A model generated the notes under the pieces. That model did not search any database and was not told the origin of the DNA. It saw only the letters and a program-made list of their open reading frames with translations. Source: Chitinophagales bacterium (GTDB taxonomy: Bacteria; Bacteroidota; Bacteroidia; Chitinophagales; Chitinophagaceae). Taken from it: a DNA stretch of 7,894 nucleotides. This document shows, piece after piece, positions 1-6,573 of the stretch. The stretch's first letter is position 1. Each line of letters opens with the position of its first letter. Location of the stretch: positions 2,955-10,848 of the forward strand of contig JAAFHG010000087.1 of NCBI GenBank assembly GCA_013297585.1. Direction: 5' to 3'. A program made the position numbers and the translations under genes.

Positions 1-2221
1 CTTTTTGTCCTTTTCTTACTGCAGGACGCAAGTTGATACAAGTAGCTTGGTTGGTTTTAATAAATTTGGTTAATTTATAGATAATCAAATCATCTTCAAA
101 AGATACCAAACGGTCTAAATCATTTCTATCGTAACGAACATGAATTTCATTAGCATCAACAAATTCTACAATACCTGTACCTTCTGCGTGAACTTGAATA
201 CGAGCATCACGAGCAGCACGACCTTCTAAACCAGTACCAACAATTGGAACTTCCATTCTAATTAACGGTACAGCTTGACGTTGCATGTTCGAACCCATTA
301 AAGCACGGTTAGCATCATCATGCTCTAAGAAAGGAATTAGCGAAGCACTTAAACCAACAATTTGGTTAGGCGCAACGTCCATGTATTGAACTTCAGCTCT
401 ATCTAAAATTGGAAAGTCACCAGTATCTCTAGATACAACTTTCTCCTCTAATAAATTACCTTTATCATCAATAGGTGAATTAGACTGGGCAACTTTTACA
501 TTTTCCTCAGCCTCTGCACTTAAGTATAATAATTCTTTTACGTTTACTTTACCATTTTCTACAGTACGGTATGGGGTTTCTATAAAACCCATATCATTGA
601 TTTTTGCGTGAACGCAAAGTGTAGAAATCAAACCAATGTTTGGTCCTTCTGGTGTTTCAATAGTACATAAACGACCATAGTGACTATAGTGTACGTCACG
701 TACCTCAAAACCTGCTCTTTCTCTACTTAAACCGCCGGGACCAAGTGCAGAAATACGACGTTTGTGCGTAATTTCTGATAATGGATTCGTTTGATCTAAG
801 AACTGAGATAACTGAGAAGTACCAAAGAAAGAGTTGATTACAGAAGATAAAGTTCTTGCATTAATCAAATCCACTGGCGTAAATACCTCATTATCACGAA
901 CGTTCATACGCTCACGAATAGTACGAGCCATACGAGCCAAACCTACACCAAATTGTGCGTACAATTGCTCACCCACAGTACGTACACGACGGTTGCTTAG
1001 GTGATCAATATCGTCAATTTCAGCTTTAGCATTGGTTAAGCGAACCAAGTATTTAACAATTTCAATAATATCTGGTTTAGTTAATACCTTTTTAGTTAAA
1101 GGATATTCTAAACCTAATTTACCATTGATTTTGTAACGACCAACTTCACCTAGATCGTAACGCTTATCGCTGAAGAATAATTTATCAATAATACCACGTG
1201 CAGTTTCGTTATCAGGGGCATCAGCACCACGCAATTGGCGGTAAATGTGCTGAACCGCTTCTAATTCACTGTTAGAGGTATCTTTATTTAAAGTGTTGTA
1301 AATAATAGCATAGTCACCACCAACATCTTCTCTTTGTAAGAAAATACTTTTGATATCCATTTCAATAATGGTATCAACGCTATCAAGGTCTAAAACGCTA
1401 TCACGTTCCATTACAATTTCGTTCCGCTCAATAGAAACTACCTCACCTGTATCTTCATCAACGAAATCTTCTACCCATGTTCTTAATACACGTGCAGCTA
1501 GTTTTTTGCCAATATGTTTTTCTAACTCAGTTTTATCAGCTTTAACTTCATCGGCCATGCCAAATAAAGCCAGGATATCTTTATCTGTTTCAAACCCAAT
1601 AGAACGCAATAAAGTAGTTACAGGAAACTTCTTTTTACGATCGATATAGGCATACATTACATTGTTAATGTCAGTTGCAAACTCCATCCATGCACCCTTG
1701 AAAGGAATAACCCTTGCAGAGTAAATTTTTGTACCATTTGGGTGAGTAGACTGGCCAAAGAATACACCAGGTGAACGGTGTAACTGAGAAACCACAACAC
1801 GCTCTGCACCATTTACTACAAAGGTACCACGTGGGGTCATGTAAGGAATATTACCTAAAAATACATCTTGTACAATGGTTTGAAAATCCACATGCTCTTC
1901 ATCGTTACAGCTTAAACGTAATTTAGCTTTTAACGGCACAGCATATGTCAATCCACGCTCCATACACTCATCAATAGAGTAACGTGGTGGATCGATAAAA
2001 TAATCTAAGAACTCTAATACAAAGATGTTTCTTGTATCAGTAATAGGGAAATTGTCCTTAAACACACGGAACAAGCCTTCCACATTACGCTTATCGGGCG
2101 TAGTTTCTAATTGAAAAAATTCTCTGAAGGATTGTAACTGAATGTCTAGTAAATCGGGTGTTTCAGCCAAGTGTTTAGTCTTACCGAAATTTACCCTGTT
2201 GTTCAAAGTTGTTGTTGACAT
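1..2221 (-). CDS. rpoB: DNA-directed RNA polymerase subunit beta, N-terminal 740 codons (cut by the left window edge)
   Basis: Beta subunit of RNA polymerase, which forms much of the catalytic cleft and the rifampicin pocket. Reading back from the ATG at 2221-2219 gives an open frame of 740 codons starting MSTTTLNNRVNFGKTKHLAE, with no stop before the window edge. The match is unmistakable across the Rif region (about residues 465-500): SQLSQFLDQTNPLSEITHKR followed by RISALGPGGLSRERAGFEVR, then the conserved ETPEGPNIGL. Near the end, NQATCINLRPAVRKG matches the conserved segment well downstream of that pocket. Residues aligning with E. coli Q513, D516, H526, R529 and S531 are here Q473, D476, H486, R489 and S491, the rifampicin-sensitive types. 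No frameshift is seen. The upstream neighbour is not rplL, the usual partner, but a 765-bp gene-free stretch with its own promoter. The C-terminus, and presumably rpoC, lie outside the window. Confidence 0.98.
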   Translation of the reverse strand, partial: MSTTTLNNRVNFGKTKHLAETPDLLDIQLQSFREFFQLETTPDKRNVEGLFRVFKDNFPITDTRNIFVLEFLDYFIDPPRYSIDECMERGLTYAVPLKAKLRLSCNDEEHVDFQTIVQDVFLGNIPYMTPRGTFVVNGAERVVVSQLHRSPGVFFGQSTHPNGTKIYSARVIPFKGAWMEFATDINNVMYAYIDRKKKFPVTTLLRSIGFETDKDILALFGMADEVKADKTELEKHIGKKLAARVLRTWVEDFVDEDTGEVVSIERNEIVMERDSVLDLDSVDTIIEMDIKSIFLQREDVGGDYAIIYNTLNKDTSNSELEAVQHIYRQLRGADAPDNETARGIIDKLFFSDKRYDLGEVGRYKINGKLGLEYPLTKKVLTKPDIIEIVKYLVRLTNAKAEIDDIDHLSNRRVRTVGEQLYAQFGVGLARMARTIRERMNVRDNEVFTPVDLINARTLSSVINSFFGTSQLSQFLDQTNPLSEITHKRRISALGPGGLSRERAGFEVRDVHYSHYGRLCTIETPEGPNIGLISTLCVHAKINDMGFIETPYRTVENGKVNVKELLYLSAEAEENVKVAQSNSPIDDKGNLLEEKVVSRDTGDFPILDRAEVQYMDVAPNQIVGLSASLIPFLEHDDANRALMGSNMQRQAVPLIRMEVPIVGTGLEGRAARDARIQVHAEGTGIVEFVDANEIHVRYDRNDLDRLVSFEDDLIIYKLTKFIKTNQATCINLRPAVRKGQK

Positions 2222-2258
2222 AGTATTTTGTACACCGGTTTTGTCTAAAAAATAAACC

Positions 2259-2277
2259 ATTATCCATTAAAGATAAT
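2259..2277. other. Short leader hairpin before rpoB
   Basis: ATTATC (2259-2264) and GATAAT (2272-2277) form a 6-bp stem with a 7-nt loop about 40 nt upstream of the rpoB start codon. A separate 8-bp palindrome, GCTTAAGC, sits at 2283-2290. Both are short and AT-rich, so they may be chance. They are recorded because they fall in the same leader as the larger tandem repeat. Confidence 0.25.
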
Positions 2278-2303
2278 AGCTTGCTTAAGCTTTGAAAATG
2301 AGC

Positions 2304-2340
2304 GGTTTATAAACATAAATTGGCCAAGGTTTATAAACAT
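2304..2340. repeat. Tandem 13-bp palindromic repeats in the rpoB leader
   Basis: GGTTTATAAACAT occurs exactly twice, at 2304-2316 and 2328-2340, with start-to-start spacing of 24 bp. Each copy contains the perfect palindrome GTTTATAAAC, and a third perfect palindrome, TTGGCCAA (2320-2327), lies between them. Because the cores are palindromic, the two copies can also pair with each other in RNA as a 10-bp stem with a 14-nt loop. The block lies between the predicted promoter and the rpoB start codon, so it could be a paired operator bound by a dimeric protein or a leader RNA structure. No known regulator is recognised. Confidence 0.6.
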
Positions 2341-2371
2341 TTATGCTAATTAGCCTTAAAATAAGGGATGG

Positions 2372-2400
2372 CAAAGGTAGGGATTGCATCGAAACCTCAA
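2372..2400 (-). promoter_or_regulatory. Probable housekeeping promoter of rpoB (Bacteroidota type)
   Basis: On the minus strand, TTG (2400-2398) is followed after 18 bp by TACCTTTG (2379-2372). This is an exact match to the Bacteroidota primary sigma consensus TTG-N17-23-TAnnTTTG. Transcription would start near 2365, giving an rpoB leader of about 140-145 nt. It is the best match in the gap and is oriented toward rpoB, so the gene need not depend on read-through from an upstream ribosomal-protein operon. The sequence match is direct; promoter activity is inferred. Confidence 0.65.
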
Positions 2401-2496
2401 AAACAAATTTTAAGCCATGGTTTTAATTGTGGAAAAGAAAAGAAAAGTGTGGTTTATTATTGTTATTATTTTCTTTCAAATTTAATTATGTTTTAT

Positions 2497-2535
2497 TTTT
2501 AATTTTATCAAATTAGCCCTTCCATAAAATTAAAA
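2497..2535. repeat. AT-only 12-bp inverted repeat
   Basis: TTTTAATTTTAT (2497-2508) is the exact reverse complement of ATAAAATTAAAA (2524-2535), with a 15-nt loop containing the only G/C bases. The arms have no G or C, so the RNA stem would be weak, and such matches arise by chance in AT-rich DNA. Confidence 0.3.
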
Positions 2536-2663
2536 GTTGTTTAAAATTTAGTATTTCAAGTGCTTTTTTTGTTTACACAGGACACACTTAGGCTTGCAAC
2601 AAAGAATATTTTACCATAAAGAAGGCATTTAGATATATATAAGTAACTTTAATAAAGGATTTT

Positions 2664-2710
2664 AAACTATGTGCCTTTGTGTTGTAAAAAAGAGCAAAGG
2701 CACATAGTTT
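2664..2710. repeat. Perfect 16-bp inverted repeat (strong hairpin)
   Basis: AAACTATGTGCCTTTG (2664-2679) is followed after a 15-nt loop by its exact reverse complement CAAAGGCACATAGTTT (2695-2710). An outer pair of arms, AGATATATAT (2631-2640) and ATATATATCT (2714-2723), is also perfectly complementary, offset by 23 nt on the left and 3 nt on the right. Only three or four T residues follow the stem on either strand, so it is a poor intrinsic terminator. It could be a cruciform or protein site, a processed RNA hairpin, or a remnant of a small palindromic mobile element. Confidence 0.75.
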
Positions 2711-2928
2711 TCGATATATATCTTTTGTTCTGTTAAATTAACCGAAAGTCAATAAATTCAACACCGTTATAGTTTTCAGTCGCAAAGAGGCTAATTTTAA
2801 ATCAATAGAAAGGATGTTTAATTATTAACAATATTTTATTATGCAAGTATCGATTACTTCTGACTCTATTTTTATTTTATGCACTCGTGTTATACATGTG
2901 CTATTTTTTGGTATGTACTCTTATCTTA

Positions 2929-2957
2929 AAAGCCGCCCTTATTTCAAAAGGCGGCTT
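2929..2957 (-). terminator. Intrinsic terminator downstream of the YHYH gene
   Basis: AAGCCGCC (2930-2937) pairs with GGCGGCTT (2950-2957) over 8 bp around a 12-nt loop. On the minus strand the GC-rich stem runs into TTTT, and it lies about 30 bp past the stop codon at 2987. It should end the mbnP-mbnH-YHYH transcript and insulate the rpoB promoter. Confidence 0.75.
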
Positions 2958-2986
2958 ATTTAAAATAAGTTATTTGTACATGTTAA

Positions 2987-4630
2987 TTATCTGTTTATAG
3001 TTATTTTATGACTTTCATTCATCTCATTATTGTAAATTTTTATAAAATAATTGCCAGCATACAAAGTTTCAATATTAAAATAGGTAATGGTTTGCCCTTT
3101 GTTTATTCTTGCTTTTTTAATAGTTTTCCCGTTAATATCGTACAGTTCTACTTGTGTATCTGCTGTTACTAATCCATTTGACTGAACAGCAATTAAATCG
3201 GCAGAAGGATTTGGAAATACCTTAAATTCAAATATGCTTACTGCATTTTTAAGAGTTATTGTGTTATAGTATTTTGTTTTTCCGTCAGTATCAACTTGTT
3301 TTAAACGATAGTAAACTGTGTTAGTTGGTGTATTATTATCTGTAAAATGATATTTTACAATTGCGGTGCTATTACCAGCTGCTTCAACTCTTGCTACATT
3401 TGTAAATAATGCTGCATTCGTACTTCTTTCTATAATAAAATGGCTGCTATTGCTTTCGTTTGTTGTTTCCCAAGTTAATTTAGCTTTGCTACTTTCTATT
3501 TTACCCTGAAAACTTAGTAGTGATACAGGTAAAGTTTGGTTATAAGTTGTAACCGTTTCTGTAATACTTGTAACTTTTGCTGCTGTTTTATTGCCATAAT
3601 AAGTAGGGCCTACTAAATAAGGGTATGTTGAATTATGATTGGCATCAACAGTTGCAAAATAGCAGTATATTCCATTTGGATATTCTGGTGTAATGCAAAA
3701 TCTACCGTTGTGCTCATCTAAATAACTAGCATCGTTAGTATGAGATACCCACTCATAATCTTCTCTAAAATAGCCTAACGGGTAAGTAGTGCTTACTGCG
3801 GGGCCATCAGCAACATCTGTTCCATCTGCGCTATGCGTACGTACTGTAATGTTTCTTAATTGGTAGCCAGATTTCATTCTTGTAATACTCCCAGTACCAT
3901 TTGTATTAGTATAGCCATAAGCACCGTAAACAGGAAAGCCATCGTACGCAAAACCTATTAATGGTGAATGTTGTGCTGGGTTAATTGTGTACAAGCCATC
4001 TGCATCGTATAAGTTACAAATGGTAGATAACACAACTAAATCTAACTTAAAAGCGCTAGGATTTTGATGGTGGTGATAATTGGTACCTGCTGGGTGTCCT
4101 TTAGAACAATCGAAACCAAGTTTTTCAGCAATTATAGCATCTCTGCTCCAAGGTTGAACGGTGCCTGCAACTCCTGGGCAAGCGGTTCGGCCGGGGCCAC
4201 CACACAATGTATTGGTAGTGCTATTCCAAGCTACACCATCTCTAAAATCAAACATAGCAACACCGTTAATAAAAACACCAATGTTGCCACCGCTAGTAGC
4301 TGTAAGCGTACCTGTATTTTGTGTAGGGTTTAACGGAAACTTAAAAATAGCATTTTGATCACCTGCTTGATTTTGATTGCCATCACCTGTAAATGGCCCC
4401 ACCGGATAAGCAGGGATGCCTGTAGTTTTTACATAAACAGCAGTATTTGAATAACTTACTTGCTGGCAATTAACCAATAAGCCATTAGAGATAACCGTTG
4501 AATTACCAGAAAGATAATAGCTACCTGTTACAGTAGTATTTTGCAGCCATTTGGTAATTGCAGGATTTGTTTGTGCAACGCTAAAAAGTGAAGATGTAAG
4601 TAAGAAAATAAGTAATTTTTTTTTCAACAT
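2987..4630 (-). CDS. Secreted YHYH-domain protein with T9SS type A C-terminal sorting domain
   Basis: A 547-residue secreted protein of unknown biochemical function. Residues 1-19 form a signal peptide (KKK followed by a hydrophobic run, ending SVAQ). The YHYH-type domain covers roughly residues 110-335, with HPAGTNYHHHQNP (179-191), GFAYDGFPVYGAYGY (226-240), REDYEW (289-294) and LDEHNGRF followed by TPEYPNGIYCYF (304-325). Residues 368-460 resemble the linker beta-domain common in Bacteroidota surface proteins (LPVSLLSF, then FIIERSTN and YYRLKQVDTDG). Residues 470-547 match the T9SS sorting domain (VFPNPSADL, LYDINGK, YAGNYFIKI), which predicts export across the outer membrane and probable surface attachment or release. 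The eponymous motif reads YHHH here rather than YHYH. The gene follows the diheme enzyme gene by 54 bp with no terminator between, so the two are probably co-transcribed. A metal-related role is inferred from context and the histidines. Confidence 0.88.
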   Translation of the reverse strand: MLKKKLLIFLLTSSLFSVAQTNPAITKWLQNTTVTGSYYLSGNSTVISNGLLVNCQQVSYSNTAVYVKTTGIPAYPVGPFTGDGNQNQAGDQNAIFKFPLNPTQNTGTLTATSGGNIGVFINGVAMFDFRDGVAWNSTTNTLCGGPGRTACPGVAGTVQPWSRDAIIAEKLGFDCSKGHPAGTNYHHHQNPSAFKLDLVVLSTICNLYDADGLYTINPAQHSPLIGFAYDGFPVYGAYGYTNTNGTGSITRMKSGYQLRNITVRTHSADGTDVADGPAVSTTYPLGYFREDYEWVSHTNDASYLDEHNGRFCITPEYPNGIYCYFATVDANHNSTYPYLVGPTYYGNKTAAKVTSITETVTTYNQTLPVSLLSFQGKIESSKAKLTWETTNESNSSHFIIERSTNAALFTNVARVEAAGNSTAIVKYHFTDNNTPTNTVYYRLKQVDTDGKTKYYNTITLKNAVSIFEFKVFPNPSADLIAVQSNGLVTADTQVELYDINGKTIKKARINKGQTITYFNIETLYAGNYFIKIYNNEMNESHKITINR

Positions 4631-4684
4631 TTTTTTTAATTTAATTTTTAGACGGGATTACTTGTTAAAACCTTTGCTTAAAAT

Positions 4685-5695
4685 CTACTTTCTTGGAAAT
4701 TGATGTTCTGGATTAAACACAAAATCTTTGTCGTTTAATGTTAGTAGAAACGCAATTAAATCTACCTTATCGTTTGGTGTTAATGCCATGGATTTTTTAA
4801 GTACTTGCGATAATGTATTACTTGGTTGAATGTTATTAGTATAATGATTAATAACTTCTTGTAGTTTTTTAAACCTCCCATCGTGCATGTACGGGTATGT
4901 GTAGCTTAAGTTGCGTAAGCTTGGAGTTTTAAACAGTAAGCTGTCTTCGCTTTTTTTTGTAACCATCCATCGGCCATAATCACTTAGTGTGGTATCTACT
5001 GCCAAGCCGTTATTGGTAAATTGATAGTTTGAGAATAATGGCTCTGTGTGGCAAGTATTGCAATTTTTTAAAAATAAATTATAACCATTCGCTTCTTGGG
5101 TCGTAAAGGTGGCCTTGCCAAGTTTTACTTGGTCGTATTTAGCATTAGCAGAAATTAAACTTAATTGAAATTGTGCTAACGATTTTAATACTTTTTCGCC
5201 AGTAATGGCACTATCGTTATAGGCCTTATAAAATAAATTTCGATAAAAACTAGATGTTTTTAGTATTGCCACAACCGATGAAATGCTACTTCCCATTTCT
5301 TTTGGATGGCTTATTGGCGCCAATGCCTGAACATCTAAGTGGTTTACCGAGCCATCCCACATAAACGTATTTTGCCAAGCTAGATTAAATAATGCAGGTG
5401 CATTTCTGGTACCAAGCTCATCGTTTATACCATGGCTTACATTATGATCTGTATGTGCAAAAGCATTGTATGGTGAGTGGCAAGATGCACAAGAAATGGT
5501 ATTATCAGCAGATAAAATGGGGTCGTAAAACAACTGCCTGCCTAATTGTATTTTAGCACTATCTATAACATTATTACTAAAATTGTACTGTATTTTTGGA
5601 AAATAAGTTGGATAGCCAGGCGCAAGTTGCTGCACACAAAAAGATGCCAATATTATAAACGAAATAACAATACTAGCTATTATTTTAATGTTCAT
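4685..5695 (-). CDS. mbnH: MbnH/MauG-like diheme c-type cytochrome (bacterial cytochrome c peroxidase superfamily)
   Basis: A 336-residue exported diheme enzyme. Two CXXCH heme sites are present: CASCH at 69-73 and CNTCH at 212-216. FMWDGSVNHLDVQALAP (111-127) followed by HPKEM (130-134) matches the family core. By alignment from memory, W113, Q123, P127 and E133 have the same spacing as MauG W93, Q103, P107 and E113. YPYMHDGRF (267-275) leads to INHY, whose Y285 falls where MauG has its axial tyrosine and classical peroxidases a methionine. This points to a MauG/MbnH-type amino-acid oxidase rather than a simple peroxide scavenger. Residues 4-19 are hydrophobic; C20 could be lipidated, but F at the -1 position makes LASFC a poor lipobox. 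The ATG overlaps the stop of the mbnP-like gene (ATGA), suggesting translational coupling. In the known system this enzyme converts a tryptophan of MbnP to kynurenine. The specific symbol rests on that pairing. Confidence 0.85.
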   Translation of the reverse strand: MNIKIIASIVISFIILASFCVQQLAPGYPTYFPKIQYNFSNNVIDSAKIQLGRQLFYDPILSADNTISCASCHSPYNAFAHTDHNVSHGINDELGTRNAPALFNLAWQNTFMWDGSVNHLDVQALAPISHPKEMGSSISSVVAILKTSSFYRNLFYKAYNDSAITGEKVLKSLAQFQLSLISANAKYDQVKLGKATFTTQEANGYNLFLKNCNTCHTEPLFSNYQFTNNGLAVDTTLSDYGRWMVTKKSEDSLLFKTPSLRNLSYTYPYMHDGRFKKLQEVINHYTNNIQPSNTLSQVLKKSMALTPNDKVDLIAFLLTLNDKDFVFNPEHQFPRK

Positions 5696-6372
5696 TTAGC
5701 AATAGTTATAGCGTTAGCAATTTTGGTAGTCATTAGTATGGCCTTACTGCTTGGACTCATTATTACATATAACTCATTAAGTGCTACTGTATTTAGTAAC
5801 TGCGAAATATTGATATTGCAAATAATTTCCTTTGTATTATTAATTACAAATTCTAGCTTTTTAGTACAATTGTATGGGTATTGGTACCCCCCAATATGAA
5901 ACATAAAAAGCTTGTCTTTAGAGGGGCAAATTTTGCTAATACCTTCTAATTTAAAATTAATATAGCCACTTTGCCATGCCCAATACATGCCATTGGTTGG
6001 GTCTAAATCGCCACCAATAGCACCTGATACGTTGGTAATACTATCTATGCCAATATTAAAAATTATTTTATTGTACGGCATGTTATTGCTTTTTGTATGC
6101 AGTATTAATAATGAATTAGTATCTTCTAAGTTTATTAAGTGATGTTTTTTATTAATTGCATCTACTAGCACCGTGTTTTTAAAAAATTGAATATTAGATA
6201 TATAGAACTTTAGTGTTGTAATTTTTAGGCTATCATTTTTATAACTATAATTTTTATTCAGCTCTAGGTTGGTATTGTTGAATGTAGGGTTGAACCTAAC
6301 TACTATATGATTATCTTGAGAAAAAACTAAACCGTATGTTAATAAAATAAAAAATGTAAATATTAGCTTCAT
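5692..6372 (-). CDS. mbnP: MbnP-like putative copper-binding protein
   Basis: A 226-residue exported protein. The signal peptide is residues 1-18 (hydrophobic 3-16, cleavage probably before Q19). Family hallmarks are LKFYISNIQFF (54-64), a valine/aspartate-rich middle, GGDLDPTNGMYWAWQSGYIN (120-139), KLEG (141-144) and FMFHIGGY (156-163) with H159. Characterised MbnP binds copper only after a tryptophan is oxidised to kynurenine by its partner MbnH; here W131 and W133 in the MYWAW segment are the candidate tryptophans. C149 and C169 could form a disulfide across the second half; C185 is extra. It is the first gene of the operon, overlaps the diheme enzyme gene by 4 bp, and is preceded by about 140 bp after the neighbouring terminator. 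The protein is rich in N, K and I, matching the AT-rich DNA. Family membership is strong; copper as the metal is inferred. Confidence 0.82.
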   Translation of the reverse strand: MKLIFTFFILLTYGLVFSQDNHIVVRFNPTFNNTNLELNKNYSYKNDSLKITTLKFYISNIQFFKNTVLVDAINKKHHLINLEDTNSLLILHTKSNNMPYNKIIFNIGIDSITNVSGAIGGDLDPTNGMYWAWQSGYINFKLEGISKICPSKDKLFMFHIGGYQYPYNCTKKLEFVINNTKEIICNINISQLLNTVALNELYVIMSPSSKAILMTTKIANAITIAK

Positions 6373-6515
6373 AATTATAAAAAATGGGTGCTTTTAACAG
6401 GCATTAAATATTTCTATTCAGGTTAAGATGCTTTTTTGTAAAATTAACATTGCAAAACGTTGAATTTTTTTAAACTTTTTTATTTACATAATATGCAGTA
6501 AGTATATGTTTAATG
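6373..6515 (-). other. Upstream region of the mbnP operon; no clear promoter
   Basis: The operon promoter must lie here, because a strong hairpin at 6516-6554 ends the upstream aldolase transcript. I found no good match to TTG-N17-23-TAnnTTTG on the minus strand; the nearest candidates lack the TA, the final G or a properly spaced TTG. An alternative sigma factor or an activator-dependent promoter would explain this, but nothing in the sequence shows which. No palindrome resembling a known copper-regulator site stands out. Confidence 0.4.
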
Positions 6516-6554
6516 TAAAAATCCCAATGCAAAAAACTTGCATTGGGATTTTTA
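6516..6554. terminator. Strong intrinsic terminator after the aldolase gene
   Basis: AAAAATCCCAATGCAA (6517-6532) and its exact reverse complement (6538-6553) form a 16-bp stem with a 5-nt loop, extended to 17 bp by T6516-A6554. On the minus strand it lies 20 bp past the aldolase stop codon and ends in a run of five T residues. The A and T flanks make it symmetrical, so it could also work on the plus strand, where no gene is seen to need it. It separates the aldolase gene from the mbnP operon. Confidence 0.88.
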
Positions 6555-6573
6555 TTAAAACGTATTGAAAAAA

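Larger units (their letters stand above)
2222..2986. other. Gene-free stretch between rpoB and the YHYH gene
   Basis: This 765-bp, very AT-rich stretch contains no convincing open reading frame, tRNA or rRNA in either direction. It holds the rpoB promoter and leader (2222-2400), an AT-only inverted repeat (2497-2535), a long hairpin with outer arms (2631-2723) and the terminator of the YHYH gene (2929-2957). The segment 2724-2928 shows nothing I can identify. There is no trace of rplL or rplJ, which normally precede rpoB. Confidence 0.7.

Noticed and set aside
748..793. Possible rifampicin-resistance substitutions in rpoB
   Set aside because: All residues aligning with the main E. coli resistance positions are the sensitive types; the L, T and S differences seen nearby are ordinary lineage variation.
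1350..1649. 99-residue open frame on the plus strand within rpoB
   Set aside because: It is antisense to a strongly conserved part of rpoB; its serine- and threonine-rich low-complexity product is a by-product of the rpoB reading frame.
2664..2710. Hairpin considered as a terminator or a CRISPR-type repeat
   Set aside because: Only three or four T residues follow the stem on either strand, and it is far from the ends of the flanking genes. There is a single copy with no regularly spaced repeats, so it is not a CRISPR array.
4064..4358. Two overlapping plus-strand open frames (89 and 65 residues) inside the YHYH gene
   Set aside because: They are antisense shadows of a clearly coding minus-strand gene with domain matches along its length; neither product resembles a known family.
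4685..5695. Naming the diheme protein simply as cytochrome c peroxidase
   Set aside because: The overlap with an mbnP-like gene and the probable axial tyrosine favour the MbnH/MauG type. The broader superfamily label stays correct but is less informative.
5546..5899. 117-residue plus-strand frame with hydrophobic stretches across the mbnP-mbnH junction
   Set aside because: It is antisense to both well-supported genes. The apparent membrane segments are the complement of AT-rich coding sequence.
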